The translations under genes were made by a program, and so were the position numbers. Positions 60,074 to 64,000 of a DNA stretch of 64,000 nucleotides are shown one piece after another (position 1 is the stretch's first letter; the number at the start of each line of letters is the position of its first letter). Origin of the DNA: PFJX01 sp964542455 (GTDB lineage: Bacteria; Pseudomonadota; Gammaproteobacteria; Burkholderiales; Thiobacillaceae); assembly GCA_964542455.1 (NCBI GenBank), contig CAZIUC010000005.1, forward strand, positions 82,941-146,940, given 5' to 3'. The notes below the pieces were generated by a model. The model was not told the DNA's origin and ran no database searches. It saw nothing but the letters and a program-made list of their open reading frames with translations.

Positions 60074-60810
60074 TACAAGGTCAGGCGCAGCATTTCCTTG
60101 AGCAAGGGCACGGAAACCGGACGTTTGCGGCTCAGGGAAAAGGTGTCGAGGGCATCCACGGTGGCGAGCAGGCGCGGCAGATCGCGGCGCATGTGCGTGA
60201 GCAGGTAACGGGTCACTTCCTCCGGCAGACGCAGGCCGTGACCTTCCGCGCGGATCGTCAGGGCGGCGGCCTTGTCGGCGTCGGACAGGGGCAGCAGGCG
60301 GAACACCAGTCCCTGCGCCAGGCGAGTGGCCAGATCAGGCCGCAAACCATGCTGTGCCCCCGGCTCGGAAAAAACGCCCGAGCCGCCCCCCGTGGGGGCC
60401 AAGTCGTTCTTGGGGCGGCCCGGCGAACGACTTGCCAGTTGTGCCGGCGGCAGGGTGCCGTTGGCGAGCAGCAGGCCGCCTTGTTCCCGCGCCGAGTTGA
60501 TCAGGCCGAACAGGCGAATCTGGTTGTCTGCGTCGAGCGCCTCCACGTCGTCCACCGCCAGGGCGGAAATCGGCGGCTCCGGCAGCGTTTCGCCGGCGCG
60601 GTACAAGGCCGCGCCCACCGCGCCGGCCCAGGCTTGCAACAGATGGCTTTTGCCCACTCCCGCTTCGCCCCAGAGGTAGAGCAGGGGCTCACGCGCGGCG
60701 CCAGGCACATGGGCGCGCAACGCCGCCAGTGCCTCGATATTGGGACCGGGCAAGTAGTTGCTGAAGTCGGGGGGGGAGTCGGGACGAATGTCGAGGATCA
60801 ATTGCCGCAT
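60073..60810 (-). CDS. hda: DnaA regulatory inactivator Hda with an inserted repeat
   Basis: Hda stimulates ATP hydrolysis of DnaA with the sliding clamp, limiting re-initiation. The 245-residue protein begins MRQLILDIRPDSPPDFSNYLPGPN with the clamp-binding QLILDI, and has Walker-A-like LWGEAGVGKSHLLQ. The DnaA-like AAA+ fold continues to the end. Residues about 126-152 are encoded by a dispersed repeat; homologues read LPPxxLxLRxDLRTRL directly, so this is an in-frame insertion. The insertion lies in a loop before the sensor region and probably is tolerated. Confidence 0.9.
   Translation of the reverse strand: MRQLILDIRPDSPPDFSNYLPGPNIEALAALRAHVPGAAREPLLYLWGEAGVGKSHLLQAWAGAVGAALYRAGETLPEPPISALAVDDVEALDADNQIRLFGLINSAREQGGLLLANGTLPPAQLASRSPGRPKNDLAPTGGGSGVFSEPGAQHGLRPDLATRLAQGLVFRLLPLSDADKAAALTIRAEGHGLRLPEEVTRYLLTHMRRDLPRLLATVDALDTFSLSRKRPVSVPLLKEMLRLTL
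60356..60434 (+). repeat. Dispersed hairpin repeat, in-frame copy in hda
   Basis: On the plus strand it runs GCCCCCGGCTCGG ... CCGCCCCCC ... CCAAGTCGTTC, loop TTGGGGCGGCCCGGC, GAACGACTT. The 9-bp stem is perfect. It matches the copy in the beta-helix gene almost base for base outside the stem and a short variable part. Confidence 0.88.
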
Positions 60811-60896
60811 GGGCGCGATTTTAGCAGTGAGCGGCTCACACTCGCCTAAGTGGGCAGCGCGCTAAAATGTCGCCAGTCAGCTTTCGGAATATCGCC

Positions 60897-61373
60897 ATGA
60901 TCAGGACTGTCCTCTTTCTCTTGTTGTTCGCCAGTGGCGTTGCCCAGGCGGGCGACCTGTATCGCTGGGTGGATGAGCGCGGCGCGGTGTCCTACTCTGA
61001 CCAGCCGCCGCCGCCCAGTGCCAAGAAAGCGCGGAAACTCAAGGGCAAGAGCAATGTGGTCGAGGTTGACAAGGACTCCTACGAACTCAAACAGGCGAAG
61101 AACCTGAGCCCGGTCACCCTTTACGTCACCGCCTGCGGCCAGTTCTGCGACCAAGCCACGGATTTCCTGAAACAGCGCGGCATCCCCTATACCTCGAAAG
61201 ACCCGTCCAAGGAACCCGAGATCGCGGTCGAACTGAAAAAACTGACCGGCGCCAGCGACGTGCCGGTCATCGTGGTCGGTGGGAATCATTTCAAGGGTTT
61301 CGAAGCCGCCACCTGGGGGCGCCTGCTGGACGCGGCGAACTATCCCAAGGCGGGAGAGCAGAAAGCCAGGTAG
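60897..61373 (+). CDS. DUF4124-glutaredoxin periplasmic protein
   Basis: This is a 158-residue protein with a signal peptide (MIRTVLFLLLFASGVAQAG). A DUF4124 domain (LYRWVDERGAVSYSDQPPPP, about 20-60) and a C-terminal glutaredoxin-like domain (VTLYVTACGQFCDQATDFL, then DVPVIVVGG) follow. The redox motif is CGQFC (three residues between cysteines), apparently typical of these fusions. The cis-Pro (DVPVI) is present. The TAG stop is part of a palindromic repeat. Confidence 0.82.
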   Translation: MIRTVLFLLLFASGVAQAGDLYRWVDERGAVSYSDQPPPPSAKKARKLKGKSNVVEVDKDSYELKQAKNLSPVTLYVTACGQFCDQATDFLKQRGIPYTSKDPSKEPEIAVELKKLTGASDVPVIVVGGNHFKGFEAATWGRLLDAANYPKAGEQKAR

Positions 61374-61442
61374 GGAGGCTCGCTCGTCGGCCGAACCACC
61401 ACGCACACGAACATTATTCGGCTTGCGAGCGGGCCTCCTACG
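61370..61442. repeat. GTAGGGAGG-type palindrome after the glutaredoxin-like gene
   Basis: GGTAGGGAGGCTCGCTCG at the left and CGAGCGGGCCTCCTACG at the right are imperfect inverted copies, with an inner AGCCGAA-type pair. The left end supplies the TAG stop of the preceding gene. Same class as 10201-10260 and 22787-22861. Confidence 0.8.
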
Positions 61443-61510
61443 CTATGGCGATTGTTTCTCGTTATCGGGTTCAATCGGATACATGCACGTAACCATGAAA
61501 GGAATACACG

Positions 61511-63310
61511 ATGCGCGGTTTGATGGGTTGGCTGGGCACGGCGCCCGATGGCACTTTCGAAGCGATGTGGAAAGGTGCCGGCCGGCCGCTGCCGCTGGGA
61601 CTGGAGCGGAAAGCCAACGCCGCCGCGACCCTGGCCGCCTGGGGCGGCAGCCTGCACCTGGAGGCGGGCGTGTCCTGTGCCATCGCCGGGCGTCCCTATT
61701 TCAATGATCCCGAATTTCGGGCGCTGCCCGCCGCCGTGGCCCTGGCTCGGCTCTGGCGCGCGCACGGCAACGACGCGCCGGCCCACATCCACGGCAGCTT
61801 TTCCCTGGTCGTGATCGACCAGGACCAGGATTGCGTCTTCCTGGCGCTCGACCGCATCGGCGACCATGCCCTGGCCTTCGCCGCCCGCCCAGACGGCTGT
61901 GTGTTCGCCAGCCGCGCCGATCTGGTGGCGGCGCATCCGGCGCTGGGACGCAGCCTCGACCCACAGGGCCTGTTCAACTACCTGTATTTCCATGTCGTGC
62001 CGGCGCCCGGCAGCGTCTATCAGGGTGTGGAAAAACTGCTGCCCGGCCAGTGGGCGCGGTGCAAGGCCGGCCAGGTCACGCGCGGCTTCTATTGGGCGCT
62101 GAAATATCGCGACCAGCCGCGCCACGACTTCGAGGAGCAGAAGGCGCGCTTCCTCGATCTGATCCGTGACAGCGTGAAGCGCGCCAAGGGCGACGACGAG
62201 GTCGCCACCTTCCTTTCCGGCGGCACCGACAGTTCCACCGTCTCCGGCATGTTGAAGCGGGTCGCCGGACAGGCGCGCACCTATTCCATCGGTTTCCCGG
62301 CGGCGGGTTTCGACGAGATGGAATACGCCCGCCTCGCCGGCAAACACTTCGGCCTGGACATGTGCGAGTACTACATGCAGCCGGCCGACATCATGGAGGC
62401 GCTGCCGATCATCGCCGGCCACTATGACGAACCCTTCGGCAACGACTCCGCCGTACCCGCCTATTTCTGCGCCAAGCTGGCGGCGGCCGACGGCCACAAG
62501 ATCATGCTGGCCGGCGACGGCGGCGACGAGTACTTCGGCGGCAACGCGCGTTACGCCAAGCAGAAGGTGTTCGAGGCTTATCACAAATTGCCCGGCTTCC
62601 TGCGTGGCGGCTTGATCGAGCCCCTGGCCAACCTGCCTGGCGTGGGCGCGCTCGGGCCGGGGCGCAAGCTGCAAAGCTATCTGCGCCAGGCCAACACCCC
62701 ATTGCCGGAACGCATGGAGTCCTACAACTTCATCTACCGGCAACCGCTGAACGAAATGTTCGCGGCGGATTTTCTCGCCGGTGTCGACGAGCACCAGCCG
62801 CACGCCTGGCTGAAAGAGGTCTACGACCGCGCCGATTCGCGGTCCTACATCAACCGCATGCTGCACCTGGACATCAAGTTCACCCTGGCCGACAACGACC
62901 TCAGAAAGGTCGGCGGCATGACCGAAGCGGCCGGCATCGAGGTGCGCTACCCGCTGATGGACGACGCCATCATCGACTTCTCCGGCGAAATCCCGCCCGA
63001 CTGGAAAGTGAAGGGGCAATACCTGCGCTGGTTCTTCAAGACCGCGCTGAAAGGCTTTCTGCCCGACGAAATCATCGACAAGAGCAAACACGGCTTCGGC
63101 CTGCCCTTCGGCGTCTGGGCCAAGGACTACGCGCCGCTGCGCGAACGCATCGAGGACCGCCTCTCCGACTTCCGCAAGCGCGGCCTGCTCACCCCCGCCT
63201 ACATCGACAACCTGCGCAACGAACACATGTCCGGCCACGCCACCTACTTCGGCAACATGCTCTGGGTGATGCTGATCCTGGAAGAGTGGCTGGCGGCGCG
63301 GGGCCTGTGA
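61511..63310 (+). CDS. Asparagine synthetase-like protein lacking the N-terminal Cys
   Basis: This is a 599-residue AsnB-family protein. The N-terminal glutaminase-like domain (1-200) starts MRGLMGW, so the nucleophile Cys2 of class II amidotransferases is replaced by Arg. The synthetase domain has the PP-loop FLSGGTDSSTV and IMLAGDGGDEYFGGNARY. It cannot use glutamine in the standard way; it may use ammonia or another amine, or form a different amide bond. AAAGGA precedes the ATG and no upstream in-frame start restores Cys. The stop overlaps the GTG candidate of lipB. Confidence 0.85.
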   Translation: MRGLMGWLGTAPDGTFEAMWKGAGRPLPLGLERKANAAATLAAWGGSLHLEAGVSCAIAGRPYFNDPEFRALPAAVALARLWRAHGNDAPAHIHGSFSLVVIDQDQDCVFLALDRIGDHALAFAARPDGCVFASRADLVAAHPALGRSLDPQGLFNYLYFHVVPAPGSVYQGVEKLLPGQWARCKAGQVTRGFYWALKYRDQPRHDFEEQKARFLDLIRDSVKRAKGDDEVATFLSGGTDSSTVSGMLKRVAGQARTYSIGFPAAGFDEMEYARLAGKHFGLDMCEYYMQPADIMEALPIIAGHYDEPFGNDSAVPAYFCAKLAAADGHKIMLAGDGGDEYFGGNARYAKQKVFEAYHKLPGFLRGGLIEPLANLPGVGALGPGRKLQSYLRQANTPLPERMESYNFIYRQPLNEMFAADFLAGVDEHQPHAWLKEVYDRADSRSYINRMLHLDIKFTLADNDLRKVGGMTEAAGIEVRYPLMDDAIIDFSGEIPPDWKVKGQYLRWFFKTALKGFLPDEIIDKSKHGFGLPFGVWAKDYAPLRERIEDRLSDFRKRGLLTPAYIDNLRNEHMSGHATYFGNMLWVMLILEEWLAARGL

Positions 63311-63951
63311 CGAAATGTAGCGCCGGCTTCCAGCCGGCTGTTTTAACGGCCCCCTTGTTGCGCCGCCTCGGCCGGGTCGCCTACGAACCCACCTGGCGCG
63401 CCATGCAGGCCTTCACCGCCAAGCGCGACGCCGACACCCCGGACGAAATCTGGCTGCTCGAACACCCCCCCGTGTTCACCCAGGGCCAGGCCGGCAAACG
63501 CGAACACCTGCTCGCCGACATCGGCATCCCCGTCGTTCCCATCGACCGCGGCGGCCAGGTCACCTATCACGGCCCCGGTCAGGTCGTGGCCTATCTCCTG
63601 ATCGATCTGAAACGGCGCGGCTACGGCGTGCGTGAACTGGTGCGGCGCATGGAACAGGCCCTCATCGACCTCCTGGCCGAACTCGGCATCACCGCCGAAC
63701 GCCGGGACGGCGCGCCCGGCGTCTATGTCGCCGGCGCCAAGATCGCCGCCCTCGGCCTGCGCGTGAAAGGCGGCTGCACTTATCACGGCCTCAGCCTCAA
63801 CGTCGACCTCGACCTGGCCCCGTTCCAGGCCATCAACCCCTGCGGTTATGCCGGATTGGAAGTCACCCGCACGCGCGACCTGGGCGTCGCGGCGACCAGC
63901 GATGAAATCGCCGAGCACCTCGCCCGGCATTTACTGGAAGTGCTTGCCTAG
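63307..63951 (+). CDS. lipB: Lipoyl(octanoyl) transferase LipB with repeat-derived N-terminus
   Basis: LipB transfers octanoyl groups from ACP to lipoyl domains. The catalytic Cys and Lys motifs are present: LEHPPVFTQGQAGK, RGGQVTYHGPGQVVAYLL, PGVYVAGAKIAALGLRV and YHGLSLNVDLDL with INPCGYAGLEVT. The normal family start aligns near RRLGRVAYEPTW. The first 17 codons from the GTG at 63307 are encoded by a palindromic repeat (CSAGFQPAVLT). A TTG at 63358 would give the usual length of 197 residues. The GTG overlaps the stop of the AsnB-like gene. Confidence 0.9.
   Translation: MTKCSAGFQPAVLTAPLLRRLGRVAYEPTWRAMQAFTAKRDADTPDEIWLLEHPPVFTQGQAGKREHLLADIGIPVVPIDRGGQVTYHGPGQVVAYLLIDLKRRGYGVRELVRRMEQALIDLLAELGITAERRDGAPGVYVAGAKIAALGLRVKGGCTYHGLSLNVDLDLAPFQAINPCGYAGLEVTRTRDLGVAATSDEIAEHLARHLLEVLA
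63316..63346. repeat. 31-nt repeat copy at the lipB 5' end
   Basis: TGTAGCGCCGGC ... CTGTTTTAA is an exact reverse complement of 7165-7195. It forms a GCCGGC hairpin between the AsnB-like gene stop and the core of lipB. Confidence 0.9.
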
Positions 63952-64000
63952 CAGCCTGTCGGAGTGCGCCGTGCAAAGGCGTTTGTTTTCCAGCGGGTGC

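Noticed and set aside
61340..63238. 632-codon minus-strand frame opposite the AsnB-like gene
   Set aside because: It is a GC-driven antisense shadow; the plus strand has clear domain motifs.
63952..64000. Start of an insertion sequence at the window end
   Set aside because: The sequence after lipB (CAGCCTGTCGGAGTGCG) looks repeat-like, but too little is present to identify an element.

Overview
The window looks like a chromosomal piece of a GC-rich betaproteobacterium, probably a chemolithoautotroph of the Thiobacillus/Nitrosomonadales type. This is inferred from a tkt-gap-pgk-pyk-fba carbon-metabolism cluster, a complete MSHA pilus locus, a PEP-CTERM protein with its glycosylation ligase, and abundant short intergenic palindromes. 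No rRNA, tRNA, CRISPR array, rubisco, exosortase or transposase gene was recognised. A run of 100 N at 28618-28717 marks an assembly gap.

Layout. (1) 1-5.1 kb is accessory: a divergent Ni/Co efflux pair (dmeF and an RcnR-type repressor), then three toxin-antitoxin modules (RHH/PIN, AbrB/PIN, RHH-like/GNAT) packed around a groEL remnant with internal deletions. (2) 5.1-18.6 kb is housekeeping: aldo/keto reductase, purC, a small Usp-like protein, fba, pyk, pgk, gap, tkt, an IMPase-family phosphatase, a thioredoxin-like protein, rsmE and argA. (3) 18.6-22.8 kb holds c-di-GMP signalling genes: a PhnD-like binding protein coupled to a HAMP-PAS-GGDEF-EAL protein, and a DgcZ-like zinc-sensing diguanylate cyclase. 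(4) 22.9-39.7 kb is the MSHA pilus locus on the minus strand, in the order mshE-G-A-C-D-O-P-Q-I-(PilN-like)-J-K-L-M-N. MshE carries an N-terminal c-di-GMP-binding MshEN module, so the neighbouring cyclases may control this pilus. (5) 39.7-46.3 kb: trmL, a TPR protein, yggX, ubiE, hemF and a divergent class A PBP. (6) 46.4-54.8 kb is an envelope/exopolysaccharide block: two O-antigen-ligase-family proteins, a PEP-CTERM protein with a candidate sigma-54 promoter, a VanZ-family protein, a beta-helix protein and shikimate kinase. (7) 54.8-64 kb: a DciA-like protein, secA, two conserved small proteins, a glycosyltransferase, hda, a DUF4124/glutaredoxin protein, an asparagine-synthetase-like protein lacking the catalytic Cys, and lipB.

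The most striking theme is how deeply short repeats have entered gene structure. Palindromes ending in CGTAG supply the stop codons of several genes, and in two places those of both converging genes. A 64-80 bp hairpin repeat sits in frame inside both Hda and the beta-helix protein, in opposite orientations. An 83-bp tandem array with a related hairpin (different stem, same loop, pairing conserved) lies inside the msh operon as a chain of micro-ORFs coupled by ATGA overlaps. A 31-nt repeat forms the 5' end of lipB, and another repeat encodes the leader peptides of two minor prepilins. Together these suggest a genome in which hairpin repeats are actively mobilised and exapted.
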